A DNA stretch of 54,333 nt from Mesorhizobium sp. LNHC252B00 (GTDB lineage Bacteria > Pseudomonadota > Alphaproteobacteria > Rhizobiales > Rhizobiaceae), in contig NZ_AYWO01000002.1 in assembly GCF_000502955.1 (NCBI RefSeq), positions 233,737 to 288,069 of the forward strand. Direction: 5' to 3'. The notes beneath the pieces were generated by a model that was given only the letters and a program-made list of their open reading frames with translations, was not told the origin of the DNA and did not search any database. A program made the translations under genes and the position numbers. Below are positions 9,732 to 22,297 of the stretch, piece after piece; the first letter of the stretch is position 1; each line of letters starts with the position of its first letter.

Positions 9732-10579
9732 TTGTCCTCTCTGCGTCCGGTCAGGCTGCGCGCAACGATGCTGAGCGCAAGAACCGTCAATGTGATGATG
9801 AGTGCGCCGGTCCATGCCAGTTGCTGCCATTCCTCGTAGGGGCTGAGAGCGAACTGGAAGATGGTGACAGGCAGGCTGGCCATCGGCGCGTTGAGATTGC
9901 TCGACCAGAACTGGTTGTTGAGCGCCGTGAAGAGCAGTGGTGCCGTCTCGCCGGAGATACGGGCGATCGACAGCAATATGCCGGTGACAATGCCCGATAG
10001 CGCGGCGCGGTAGGCGACCGACTTGATGACCACCCAGCGCGGTGCGCCGATCGCGGTGCCGGCTTCGCGCAAGGCGTTCGGCACCAAATTGAGCATGTCT
10101 TCGGTGGTGCGTACCACCACCGGAATGACGAGGATGGTGAGCGCGACAGCACCGGCGATTGCCGAGAAATGCCCCATCGGCCGCACCATAAGTTCGTAGA
10201 CGAACAGGCCGATGATGATCGACGGCGCCGACAGCAGGATGTCGTTGATGAAGCGCACCACGGTGGTCAGCCTGGAAAAGCGACCGTATTCGGCCATGTA
10301 GGTGCCGGCCAGCACTCCGATCGGCGTGCCGACGATGACGGCGATGATCGTCATGACCACGCTGCCATAGATGGCGTTGAGCAGGCCGCCGGCGTCGCCG
10401 GGAGGCGGCGTCATCTGCGTGAAGACGTCAAGGGACAGGCCGGCCGCGCCCTTGTAGACCAGCGCGCCGAGGATGAGCGCCAGCCAGGCAAGTCCGATGC
10501 CCGCCGCGGTGACACACAGCGTCATCATCACGGCATTCTTCCTCTTGCGGCTCTGGTGAAGCGATGTGGCTGTCGACAT
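9728..10579 (-). CDS. pstA: Phosphate ABC transporter permease PstA
   Basis: Integral membrane permease, 283 residues with about six transmembrane segments. The coupling (EAA) loop is visible in [31 protein letters not shown], and IIGLFVYE and [12 protein letters not shown] are family signatures. It starts 3 bp after the pstC stop and overlaps pstB by 4 bp, so pstC-A-B are tightly coupled. Confidence 0.95.
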   Translation of the reverse strand: MSTATSLHQSRKRKNAVMMTLCVTAAGIGLAWLALILGALVYKGAAGLSLDVFTQMTPPPGDAGGLLNAIYGSVVMTIIAVIVGTPIGVLAGTYMAEYGRFSRLTTVVRFINDILLSAPSIIIGLFVYELMVRPMGHFSAIAGAVALTILVIPVVVRTTEDMLNLVPNALREAGTAIGAPRWVVIKSVAYRAALSGIVTGILLSIARISGETAPLLFTALNNQFWSSNLNAPMASLPVTIFQFALSPYEEWQQLAWTGALIITLTVLALSIVARSLTGRREDK

Positions 10580-10582
10580 CGG

Positions 10583-11566
10583 TCAGGCTCCGGTGCGGGC
10601 GTCGATGCGCATCAGCATGTAGCGGGCGATGGCAAGGATCAGGAAGGTGATGACGAACAGGATCAGGCCGAGCGCCACCAGCGAAGAGGTGTAGAGGTCG
10701 CCGACGGCTTCGGTGAACTCATTGGCGATGGTCGCGGAGATCGTCGTTGCCGGCGCGAACAGCGAGGTTGAGATGCGGTGCGCGTTTCCGATGACGAAGG
10801 TGACCGCCATGGTTTCGCCCAGCGCGCGGCCAAGGCCGAGCATGACGCCGCCCATGATGCCGATCCTCGTGTAGGGAATGACGACGCGGCGGGTCACTTC
10901 CCAGGTCGTGCAGCCGATGCCGTAGGCCGATTCCTTTAGCACCGGCGGTACCGTGTCGAAGACGTCCTTGGTGATCGAGGTGATGAAGGGCAGCACCATG
11001 ATGGCGAGGATCAGCGACGAGGTCAGCAGGCCGATGCCATAGGGCGGACCGGCAAACAGGCTGCCAAGGCCGGGAATGCCGTGGAACACGCCGATGATGA
11101 AGGGCTGCACGGTCGTCTGCAGGAACGGCGCCAGCACGAACAGGCCCCAGATGCCGTAAATGATCGAGGGGATGCCGGCCAGCAGTTCCACCGCCATGCC
11201 GATCGGCCGCCGCAGCGGGCGCGGGCAAAGCTCGGTGAGAAAGATGGCGATGCCGATGCCGAGCGGCACGGCGATCAGGATGGCGATGGCCGACGTGATG
11301 ATGGTGCCGTAGATCGGTGCCAGCGCGCCGAATTTCTCCGTCACCGGATTCCAGCTTTCGCTGGTCAGGAAAGAGAAGCCGAAGGTCGACAGGGCTTGCC
11401 AGGATCCGGCAAACAGCGAGATCGCGACGCCGCCAAGCAGGACCAGCACCAATATGGCGGCGGCCCGAGTCATCCCGTGGAAGATTGCGTCGGTCAGCGC
11501 GAATCGTCTGACGATCGCGTCGCGCGAACCTCGAATGGCTGGCAAGGCTTCCTGGACAGCGCTCAT
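10583..11566 (-). CDS. pstC: Phosphate ABC transporter permease PstC
   Basis: Permease partner of PstA, 327 residues, near the common length of the short PstC form. It has about six membrane segments, an EAA loop (KESAYGIGCTTWEVTRRVVIPYTRIGIMGG) and the signature GLGRALGETMAVTFVIGN. It is separated from pstS by 64 bp that contain a strong stem-loop, which probably sets the ratio of binding protein to transporter. Confidence 0.95.
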   Translation of the reverse strand: MSAVQEALPAIRGSRDAIVRRFALTDAIFHGMTRAAAILVLVLLGGVAISLFAGSWQALSTFGFSFLTSESWNPVTEKFGALAPIYGTIITSAIAILIAVPLGIGIAIFLTELCPRPLRRPIGMAVELLAGIPSIIYGIWGLFVLAPFLQTTVQPFIIGVFHGIPGLGSLFAGPPYGIGLLTSSLILAIMVLPFITSITKDVFDTVPPVLKESAYGIGCTTWEVTRRVVIPYTRIGIMGGVMLGLGRALGETMAVTFVIGNAHRISTSLFAPATTISATIANEFTEAVGDLYTSSLVALGLILFVITFLILAIARYMLMRIDARTGA

Positions 11567-11594
11567 GTGAAGCTCGGCTCTTTGAGTTGAGGGA

Positions 11595-11621
11595 AAGGAG
11601 CGCCGCGCTGCGGCGCTCCTT
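11595..11621 (-). promoter_or_regulatory. Perfect stem-loop between pstS and pstC
   Basis: Twelve-base-pair arms (AAGGAGCGCCGC and GCGGCGCTCCTT) with a three-base loop. No T-run follows on the minus strand, so it looks like an RNA-stabilising or partial-attenuation hairpin rather than a full terminator. It would protect the pstS message and lower read-through into pstCAB. Confidence 0.65.
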
Positions 11622-11630
11622 CGAAGGATG

Positions 11631-12686
11631 TTACTCGCCTGCGAAGACCGGCTTCCCGTCGGCCTGGATGTCGGCCTTCCAGGAGGTCTTGATCAAGTCG
11701 ACGACGCTGTCGGGGATCGAGACATAGTCGAGCGCCTTGGCGGTATCCTTGCCGTCCTTGTAGGCCCAGGCGAAGAACTTCAGCGCTTCGCCGGTGGCGG
11801 CGGCATCGTTGGGAACCTTGTGGATCAGCACCCAGGTCGAAGCAGCGATCGGCCAGCTGGTGTCGCCGGGTTCGTTGGTGATGATGACGTTGAAGTTCTT
11901 CGCGCCTTTGAAATCGGCATTCGAAGCAGCCGCGCCGAAGGATTCGAGCGACGGCTCGACGACCTTGCCGGCGGCATTCACCAGCTTGGAGTAGGAAAGG
12001 CTATTCTGCTTGGCATAGGCATACTCGACGTAGCCGATGCCGCCGTCGGTCTGCTTGACGGTATTGGCAACGCCTTCGCTGCCCTTGGCGCCGACGCCAG
12101 TTGGCCATTCGACGGCTGTGTCCGAACCGACCTTGTCCTTCCAGTCAGGCGACAGCTTGACCAGATAGTTAGTGAAGTTGAAGGTCGTGCCCGAGCCGTC
12201 CGAGCGATGCACGACGGCAATCGCGGTGGACGGCAGGGTCAGGTTCGGGTTCAGCGCCTTGATCGCCGCATCATCCCAGGTGGTGATGGCGCCGAGGTAG
12301 ATCTGGGCCAGGGTCGCGCCGTCAAGAACAAGTTCGCCCGGCTTGATGCCGGTCAGGTTGACGATCGGCACGATGCCGCCCATCACCATCGGGAACTGCA
12401 CGAGGCCGTTCTTTTCCAGGTCGGCGTCGGACATTGGCTTGTCGGTGGCGCCGAAGGTCACGGTCTTGGCGATGACCTGCTTGATGCCGCCGCCCGAACC
12501 GATCGACTGGTAATTGAGGCCGACGCCGGTGTCTTTCTTGTAGGTGTCGGCCCATTTGGCGAACACCGGATAGATGAAGGTCGAGCCGGCGCCGGAAAGA
12601 TCAGCTGCCATTGCCGTGGAAAGGGTGAAAGTGGACGCCGTAGCCATTGCGATCGCAACGGCCGCCGAGCGGATGAAATGTCTCAT
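11631..12686 (-). CDS. pstS: Periplasmic phosphate-binding protein PstS
   Basis: High-affinity phosphate receptor of the Pst importer, 351 residues. A Sec signal peptide ends at about AMA-AD (residue 27). The mature start [17 protein letters not shown] and the phosphate-contacting loops [10 protein letters not shown] and [16 protein letters not shown] are all present. It is the first gene of the operon and is preceded by a clear Pho box 78 bp upstream, so it is induced by phosphate starvation through PhoB. Confidence 0.97.
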   Translation of the reverse strand: MRHFIRSAAVAIAMATASTFTLSTAMAADLSGAGSTFIYPVFAKWADTYKKDTGVGLNYQSIGSGGGIKQVIAKTVTFGATDKPMSDADLEKNGLVQFPMVMGGIVPIVNLTGIKPGELVLDGATLAQIYLGAITTWDDAAIKALNPNLTLPSTAIAVVHRSDGSGTTFNFTNYLVKLSPDWKDKVGSDTAVEWPTGVGAKGSEGVANTVKQTDGGIGYVEYAYAKQNSLSYSKLVNAAGKVVEPSLESFGAAASNADFKGAKNFNVIITNEPGDTSWPIAASTWVLIHKVPNDAAATGEALKFFAWAYKDGKDTAKALDYVSIPDSVVDLIKTSWKADIQADGKPVFAGE

Positions 12687-12763
12687 GTGGCCTGCTCCTG
12701 TTCGGAAGATGGTCTCTCGGCGCCATTCCTCTCGGCGCCCGCTGAGGCCAATAGCCTTCGATT

Positions 12764-12792
12764 ATTACAGTCGCATGACAGTTTGATGTCAC
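12764..12792 (-). promoter_or_regulatory. Three-heptamer Pho box upstream of pstS
   Basis: On the minus strand, reading toward pstS, there are three heptamers spaced exactly 11 bp apart: GTGACAT (12792-12786), CTGTCAT (12781-12775) and CTGTAAT (12770-12764), each separated by 4 bp. The middle one matches the PhoB consensus exactly. This is the expected PhoB activator site for the whole pst-phoU-phoB operon. Confidence 0.88.
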
Positions 12793-13196
12793 CCCGGTAA
12801 CGCATGATCGGGATGAACAAATTGTGGCCTGACCAGCACTCCTGATGGAGCTCGGCTTTGTCCTCGAAATCAGGGACTTGCTGCGTTTGGCCCGAGGCTG
12901 GCCGGCGTTTTGGGATTAGCCGGCCTTATAAAAAAAGCCGGACGGGAGCGCGTTGCTCGCGGCCACGATGTCGTGGCCGGGCCATCGCCGAAAAACAGGG
13001 TCCGTTGGGGTAGGTTGACGCTGTTCCATGCTGGCGGTCGCTGCTCCCGCCCGTAACTGGGAAGAGCGGAATTCGAATATGGCCATTGTCTTGATCAGGC
13101 ACAGTTTTGATATGGTGCGATCGCGCCATAGTGCTGCGCGTGGGACGCGTCGCGAATCTTTGCCTGGTTCTCGCGAACCGGCACGGCGAGAACCCC
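12793..13196. other. Intergenic region rich in hairpins between pstS and the hybrid kinase
   Basis: About 400 bp without a credible gene. It contains a perfect 9-bp-arm inverted repeat at 13166-13194 (GGTTCTCGC and GCGAGAACC), right after the kinase stop codon. There is also a perfect 18-bp palindrome at 12961-12978 (GGCCACGA, TG, TCGTGGCC). GCCGGC-type stems with a run of seven A at 12930-12936 complete the set. Read on the minus strand, the kinase message would meet the first hairpin, then a T-run, so transcription may end here. A small RNA is possible but unsupported. Confidence 0.45.
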
Positions 13197-17762
<4,566 letters not shown>

Positions 17763-17952
17763 GCAATCCCACCCCGACAACCCAAGGCCGAACCCTCCTC
17801 CGCGGTTCGTCGGCGGAATGTGCCCGATAAGCATTAACGATCCGCTAACCATAACGGATTCGTCGGACAAATTGGTCGACGCGAGTGCGTTGTTCCATCC
17901 GGTTGTCGGCGGGACTGAAGCCGTTATATAAGCGCTAGCAGGGGTAATGCTG

Positions 17953-18306
17953 ATGTCTGGATGGATCGTGCCTTTTTTCATGGGGCTGGCGCTGCTTTTG
18001 GGCAGCGGCTGCTCGCGCAGTTATGATGGCACCGTCGTCATCCCGAGGCCGCTCGATGTCCGGCGATTCTGGGACCGGCCACCCCCGAATGTCGACTACG
18101 GGCCTTCCGAGGTCGAGAACAGTGCCTTTCCGGTGGCGCCACAACCGTCGAGGCGATTTTCCGACCGCAAAGTGATGACGCATGCCGCGCCGAGACGGCA
18201 CCAGACGAGCCTGCCCGCGTCAGCCTCCCTGTCTACCCCGGCGAAGCCGCTGGTATGCAGGAACGTCAGCGAACCCGGCAAGAGAGCTCGCATGGTCTGC
18301 GACTAA
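17953..18306 (+). CDS. Small predicted lipoprotein of unknown function
   Basis: A 117-residue protein with a lipoprotein signal peptide: a short hydrophobic stretch ending LLLGSGC, where the cysteine would be lipidated. The mature part is proline-rich, basic and low in structure, and I do not recognise a family. AGGGG sits about 8 bp before the ATG at 17953; an ATG 6 bp upstream is too close to it. The gene is divergent from the hybrid kinase. Its stop codon's last base is also the first base of a 48-bp palindromic repeat, so the natural C-terminus may have been changed by that element. Confidence 0.6.
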   Translation: MSGWIVPFFMGLALLLGSGCSRSYDGTVVIPRPLDVRRFWDRPPPNVDYGPSEVENSAFPVAPQPSRRFSDRKVMTHAAPRRHQTSLPASASLSTPAKPLVCRNVSEPGKRARMVCD

Positions 18307-18408
18307 TGCATGTCGCCCAAAAGTGACCTCGGTTTTGGGAAAACGACATGCATAAAAACAAGACCTAAAGCGCGTCGCCTGAATCCGTTCAACCGCGACG
18401 CGCTTTAG
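18306..18408. repeat. Intergenic palindromic repeat, copy A (two hairpins)
   Basis: The first hairpin spans 18306-18353, exactly 48 bp, with arms ATGCATGTCG and CGACATGCAT. The second spans 18365-18408 with perfect 14-bp arms (CTAAAGCGCGTCGC). A third 8-bp stem follows at 18408-18432. The same two-hairpin design, degraded in the second half, is at 52780-52883, and a first-hairpin relative is at 40670-40717. The core resembles the RIME-type repeats of rhizobia. It starts on the last base of the upstream stop codon. Confidence 0.8.
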
Positions 18409-18456
18409 ATCGCTTTCAAACAACAAGCGATCGGCAAATAGCTTGGGCGAACTGCC

Positions 18457-18693
18457 TCACAGCGAGGCTGCACCCTTTTTCGGCTGTTTCGCACCGAGCT
18501 TGTCGAGTGCAAGACGAACCTGACGCAAATCGTCCTGCCAGCCATCATCGTCGTCCATCGGGCTCTCCGTGGCCGCCCGCTGCAGCCCGCGCGCCTCGGA
18601 TTCGATCTCGCGCAGTTCAGCGATTTTCTGTTCGGTGGTCAGGGAGTCGTCTTCGACGATCTCCAGCACCCGCATTTCCCTGAACGTGGCCAT
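18457..18693 (-). CDS. Small acidic helical protein, unknown function
   Basis: A 78-residue, charged, probably all-helical protein (MATFREMRVLEIVEDDSL, then a heptad-like EQKIAELREIESEARGL). The middle is strongly acidic (DDDD) and the C-terminus basic (KQPKKG). GGAG lies just upstream of the ATG at 18693. Codon use fits the genome, so I accept it as a real gene. I do not recognise the family. Confidence 0.6.
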   Translation of the reverse strand: MATFREMRVLEIVEDDSLTTEQKIAELREIESEARGLQRAATESPMDDDDGWQDDLRQVRLALDKLGAKQPKKGAASL

Positions 18694-19022
18694 GGCGTTT
18701 CTCCTGGCTGATGTCGATCACAACGCTGTGAACGCCTCTCTGTTCCGGATCGCAACAGGGTTCGCTGCAATAGCGTTTGACAGCCGCAAGCCTTGAAATT
18801 CACGCGGTATCTGATGGCCGCCGGCACCTCGGTGTAGGGCTCGCGCGTGTCGAGTGGGGCCATCTGGTCGGTTTCAAGGCTGGCGTTCGCTCAGCGCGTA
18901 GGGGTGGCAACGATCGTCGAAGGCCTGCGGCGCGAGGAGCCCGTGATAAACCGCCGTTGCCGCCGGTTGGTCTTGAAACCTTTGCCCCGTCTTCGGAGTT
19001 GAATGGCCTAAGGAGAACGCAG
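18694..19022. other. Intergenic region, nothing recognised
   Basis: About 330 bp between two small divergent genes. It should hold both promoters. I see no repeat, hairpin or convincing short frame. Confidence 0.4.
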
Positions 19023-19226
19023 ATGTCGATCCACTTCACGGTCTCGGACCTGACAAGAAATCTGTTTCACTCGCTGGGGCTGGAGCCAAGGCCTCTCAAC
19101 CCCGAGCAAAGCCTGTTGCTGGAATGCTATCTGGCCGGCCGGGTTCCGGAGTCGGCTTGGAACGACTATGTCTTCGAAACGCCTGACCTTGCCTGGCATG
19201 CCGAAGCAAGGCGCAGCCACCACTAA
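19023..19226 (+). CDS. Small hypothetical protein
   Basis: A 67-residue protein starting MSIHFTVSDLTRNLFHSLGL, with an AGGAG ribosome site 8 bp upstream, which decides this start over a longer open frame. No membrane segment or known motif. It ends in a histidine-rich RRSHH tail. Function unknown. Confidence 0.55.
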   Translation: MSIHFTVSDLTRNLFHSLGLEPRPLNPEQSLLLECYLAGRVPESAWNDYVFETPDLAWHAEARRSHH

Positions 19227-19286
19227 GCCGGCATGGGATTAACTGTGCGCACCGCTACGGCACAGCGGCGTGCGCTGATTGCAGGC

Positions 19287-19655
19287 TCACTTGGGAGAAG
19301 AGAACTGCAACGTGAACACTTTGCCGGCAATTCCTTGCGCCAGCTTCGGCGAAAGCGTCAGCGGCAGACAGTTCTGCAAGGCCGTTGTTGCGGCGTCGAC
19401 AAACGAGTTTTTCGCCTTGGCATCGCCTTCCACCTTGACGGCCGTCGGCCTCGGTGGGCCGATCAGCGTGCCGTCCCGCTTGAAGCTGAAGCTCAAGGTT
19501 ACGCTGGCGGTTCCGGCGTCCGCCGGTGGTGTCCAGCATGCCTGGATCGCGGTCCCGACATCGTTCATGGTGTTGAGTTCAGCCGCATTTGAAGAATGAA
19601 CGGCGCTCGCCAGCATCATGCCCGCAGCGGCAAGCCACCTCGCAACGCTATTCAT
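19287..19655 (-). CDS. Exported TonB/TolA C-terminal-like protein
   Basis: A 122-residue secreted protein with a signal peptide cleaved near SNA-AEL (residue 24). The rest resembles the C-terminal domain of TonB/TolA: IQACWTPP at the front, then the strand VTLSFSFKRDGTLIGPPRP. Two cysteines (in QACW and QNCLP) may form a disulfide, as in TolA domain III. It is a stand-alone domain, without the membrane anchor and long helix of TolA, so it may bind a TolA or TonB partner. Function inferred from fold only. Confidence 0.6.
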   Translation of the reverse strand: MNSVARWLAAAGMMLASAVHSSNAAELNTMNDVGTAIQACWTPPADAGTASVTLSFSFKRDGTLIGPPRPTAVKVEGDAKAKNSFVDAATTALQNCLPLTLSPKLAQGIAGKVFTLQFSSPK

Positions 19656-19830
19656 CGCCAGCCCTCATCTCACGCCTGACCGACAATCCATGCCGGACTG
19701 CCAAAATGGATGGTAGGGCCAAAGCAAGCGATGACAATATCTGTCGGCAAAAAGTTGACGCCAAAAATGCGACACCGAGGCTCGTGTGGCCTGATCGCGG
19801 CTAGATCGCGCGGCGATGGCGCACGAAAGC

Positions 19831-19857
19831 AAAAAGGCCGGCGTTGCGCCGACCTTT
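19831..19857 (-). terminator. Rho-independent terminator after the GST-like gene
   Basis: On the minus strand, AGGTCGGCG pairs with CGCCGGCCT (one G-U) around a CAA loop, followed by TTTT. It lies 78 bp past the stop of the gene at 19935. Confidence 0.7.
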
Positions 19858-19934
19858 CCTTCCACTCGGCGCCAGTACATCCGTGGTCGCGGGGTGAATT
19901 GCTGGCAGTAGACAGGGCTTTGGTTAACGAATCC

Positions 19935-20798
19935 CTAACCTTGGACCTTGGCCTGCGACTTCACATAGGCGATGTAACCGCGCACGTCGCCGGCCGGCTC
20001 GCTATAGGCATTGCCGAGCTTCTTCTCGATCGCCGCCACGTAGTCCTTCGCCCATTTGGGCAGGACGTAGTCGATGACGGCCAGGAATTCGAGTGTCGCC
20101 GCCAGGCGGATGTCGGCGATGGATGGATTCTTGCCGCCGATGAACGGCTTGCCGTCCCTGAAGAAGCTGTGAAAGACTTCCAGCGGCTCGGCGATCGCGG
20201 CCATCGCGGCCTTCTGGGCTTCGGACTTCTTGTCCGGGTGGGCATCGCTGTGACCGACCTCGCCGGCATATTGCGGAAAACCGAGTAACGGATAGGTGGC
20301 GCGCGCCACATAGGGGTAGAGCGTACCAACCAGGTAGAACATGGCGCTATCGATCATCGCCCGCTTGGCCGGCGCCTTCGGATAGAATTTCTCCAGCCCG
20401 TGCTTGTTGGAGAGATATTGCATGATCGCGCAGCTTTCCCACAACACGCCCCTGGGGAGGCCCTTGTCCTCGATCATCGGCGTTAAATGGGCGGGGTTTC
20501 GTGCCATGAATTCCGGTGAGCGGGTCTGACCCCAGGCATCGGTCTCGGCGGCATCCAGCCCGGCCGCGCGCGCAAATACCCGAACCGTCATGTTGTTGAC
20601 GCTGGGCTTCAGCATGCTGAGCTTCACGCCAGGCCTCTTCGCCAGCTTCGCTTTGGCTCTAGGGGCGGCTTTTGCCGTCGCCTTGACGGCGGGCTTGGCA
20701 GTTGTCTTGGCCGCCGGCTTCGCCGCAGCTTTTGCAGTCGGCTTGGCGGCTGCTTTGGCCGCGGGTTTTCCGGCATTGTTCGTCGCTGTCTTGGCCAT
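19935..20798 (-). CDS. Glutathione S-transferase-like protein with a lysine/alanine-rich histone-H1-like N-terminus
   Basis: 287 residues. The first about 55 are a low-complexity run of AAKP/AAKA-type repeats, similar to histone H1 tails and bacterial H1-like proteins. The rest is a glutathione transferase-like fold: a thioredoxin-like half with SPEFMARNPAHLTPMIED and ESCAIMQYLSNKHGL, then an all-helical half ending GGKNPSIADIRLAATLEFL. The tail is strongly basic and could bind DNA, RNA or acidic polymers. The downstream gene VOC-wise (to the right, 20820) is co-directional and may be its operon partner. The repeats are GC-rich and could expand or contract. Enzymatic activity is not proven. 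Confidence 0.75.
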   Translation of the reverse strand: MAKTATNNAGKPAAKAAAKPTAKAAAKPAAKTTAKPAVKATAKAAPRAKAKLAKRPGVKLSMLKPSVNNMTVRVFARAAGLDAAETDAWGQTRSPEFMARNPAHLTPMIEDKGLPRGVLWESCAIMQYLSNKHGLEKFYPKAPAKRAMIDSAMFYLVGTLYPYVARATYPLLGFPQYAGEVGHSDAHPDKKSEAQKAAMAAIAEPLEVFHSFFRDGKPFIGGKNPSIADIRLAATLEFLAVIDYVLPKWAKDYVAAIEKKLGNAYSEPAGDVRGYIAYVKSQAKVQG

Positions 20799-20819
20799 AT
20801 GTTCCTCCCTCTGGTCTGT

Positions 20820-21401
20820 TCAGTATGGGTTCTTCGGTGCCCGGTCTTCCGACAAGGTTGCGCGGGAACGCTCGACGAGCGACTGGATCGCATCGGCGAG
20901 GTGCACTTCCGCGATGTTGTAGTCGCCGCGCGCGACACGCAGCCTGTGCGCCTCCATCAGCACGTCGGCATGGGTGAAGCCCGCCGGCGGCTCAAAGCGG
21001 TAGGAGGCCAGTTCGATCAGCAGGCCGAGCGGATCCTCGAAATAGATCGAATCCATGAAGCCGCGGTCCTTGACGCCGCTGTGCTTGATGGCGCGCGCGT
21101 CGAGCCGGGCGACCGCCTGCAGGAAAGTGACGCGCGACACCGAAAAGGCGATGTGGTGGACGCAACCCGGATCGGTCGGCGTGCGCCGTTTCTCCGGCAC
21201 GCGGCTCTCATCGGTGAAGATAGTGATCAGCCGGCCGTCGCCCGGATCGAAATAGAGATGGCTTTCGCTCGCCTTGTCGAGGTTGGGCTGCTCGAAGATG
21301 AACGGCATGCCGAGCACGCCTTCCCAGAAATCAATCGAGGTCTGGCGCCCTGCGCCGACCAGCGTGATGTGATGAACGCCCTGCGATTGCAGTTTCTGCA
21401 T
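20820..21401 (-). CDS. VOC-family (glyoxalase/dioxygenase fold) protein
   Basis: 193 residues of the vicinal-oxygen-chelate fold. The metal ligands are probably in GVHHITLVGAG (first module), GCVHHIAFSV (second module), and the Glu of LLIELASYRF. The start at 21401 (MQKLQSQGVHHIT) follows a GGGGAGAAGG ribosome site; a longer frame upstream lacks one. It lies 21 bp upstream of the GST-like gene, so both probably form an operon that detoxifies an electrophile. The substrate cannot be named. Confidence 0.78.
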   Translation of the reverse strand: MQKLQSQGVHHITLVGAGRQTSIDFWEGVLGMPFIFEQPNLDKASESHLYFDPGDGRLITIFTDESRVPEKRRTPTDPGCVHHIAFSVSRVTFLQAVARLDARAIKHSGVKDRGFMDSIYFEDPLGLLIELASYRFEPPAGFTHADVLMEAHRLRVARGDYNIAEVHLADAIQSLVERSRATLSEDRAPKNPY

Positions 21402-21744
21402 TGGCCTTCTCCCCGTGGCATCGACCGCCCGTCCGGATCTGCCCGGCACCCGGCGTTCTCGGCGTCGGCGGAGCCGTGCCCCAGGATCCATGATGCGATG
21501 CTAAAGCAATCGGCCCTGCTGCGCCAGAAGCGACGAAAGTGGCGACGCAAAGGGTAATGCGGGCCGGCTAGCCGTCAGCACTTGCGCGGTGAGGAAGATT
21601 TGCGGGCCCCGCTGCGGGACTTGCCCGGCGTCGCCAGCACAGAAAGTAGCGTGCTGCGACCGGTATTGGCGCTACACGCTACGCATTTGGAGGTCGAAAT
21701 CGGGATATCCAGCCGGTGCGGTCGAACGGAAAGGTGTACCCGAC
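21402..21744. other. Intergenic region between the VOC gene and the pilin gene
   Basis: About 340 bp that holds the promoter of the VOC-GST pair and the 3' end of the pilin transcript. No hairpin with a T-run or credible small gene was seen. Confidence 0.4.
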
Positions 21745-21921
21745 TTACGAACCGCTGCTGTTAACCGTCGTGCCGATATTCGTGAACATGCCGTTGAGCG
21801 AATTGCCCAGCGCGCCGGCGCCGGTGATGATCGCCAGCGCGATAAGAGCCGCGATTAGGCCATACTCGATCGCGGTCGCGCCAGACTCGTCCCCGGCGAA
21901 ACGGTAGATTATTTTCCGCAT
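21745..21921 (-). CDS. Flp/Fap-type pilin (orphan)
   Basis: A 58-residue type IVb prepilin. It has the leader MRKIIYRFAGDESG, the cleavage site G-ATAIEYGLIAALIALAI (with Glu and Tyr as in Flp pilins), and a short C-terminal tail. An AGGAGAT ribosome site lies just before the ATG at 21921, which rules out a longer frame. No tad/cpa secretion genes are nearby, so it must rely on a Tad system elsewhere. Confidence 0.85.
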   Translation of the reverse strand: MRKIIYRFAGDESGATAIEYGLIAALIALAIITGAGALGNSLNGMFTNIGTTVNSSGS

Positions 21922-22134
21922 TTCAATCTCCTGCGCTACTAAAGGCAGCACTAATATACCCCCTGCGAGTTGCGGGGCAGTTAAGGTTCTCGGTTGCGAG
22001 TCCGTTAATATTTGCCAGAGAAATGAAATGAAGACTGGAGCCGCGGGTGCCATCGAGCTCTTCAAGGTTGCGGCCACATGGTGGGGCGCTCGGGATGGAG
22101 CGACGGCATGCTGCAAAATTTATTGAAATCCTTG

Positions 22135-22206
22135 GTACGCCCAAGGGGAATCGAACCCCTGTTCCCGCCGTGAGAGGGCGGTGTCCTGACCGCTAGACGA
22201 TGGGCG
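22135..22206 (-). tRNA. tRNA-Glu (CTC anticodon)
   Basis: A full cloverleaf on the minus strand. The acceptor stem is GCGCCCA with TGGGCGT (first pair G-U). The D-arm contains GTCTAGCGGTCAGGAC. The anticodon stem CCGCC/GGCGG encloses the loop CTCTCAC, giving anticodon CTC. The T-arm is AGGGG-TTCGATT-CCCCT. The discriminator A is followed by an encoded CCA (22134-22132). Confidence 0.97.
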
Positions 22207-22297
22207 CGTTCAAGAACCGGCGATATAGGCTGACGGCTTGGAAAAAGCAACTGGGGTTCGGCCGCTTTAGCGCATTGCAGAAAAACCGGTCCCAGCG

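Noticed and set aside
17763..17981. Extension of the hybrid kinase by 73 codons at the N-terminus
   Set aside because: The extension overlaps the divergent lipoprotein gene and has no PAS-like or other features; the internal ATG with a GGGGTGGGA leader is better.
22135..22206. tRNA-Glu as an integration site of a genomic island
   Set aside because: I saw no integrase gene and no direct repeat of the tRNA 3' end on either side within the window.
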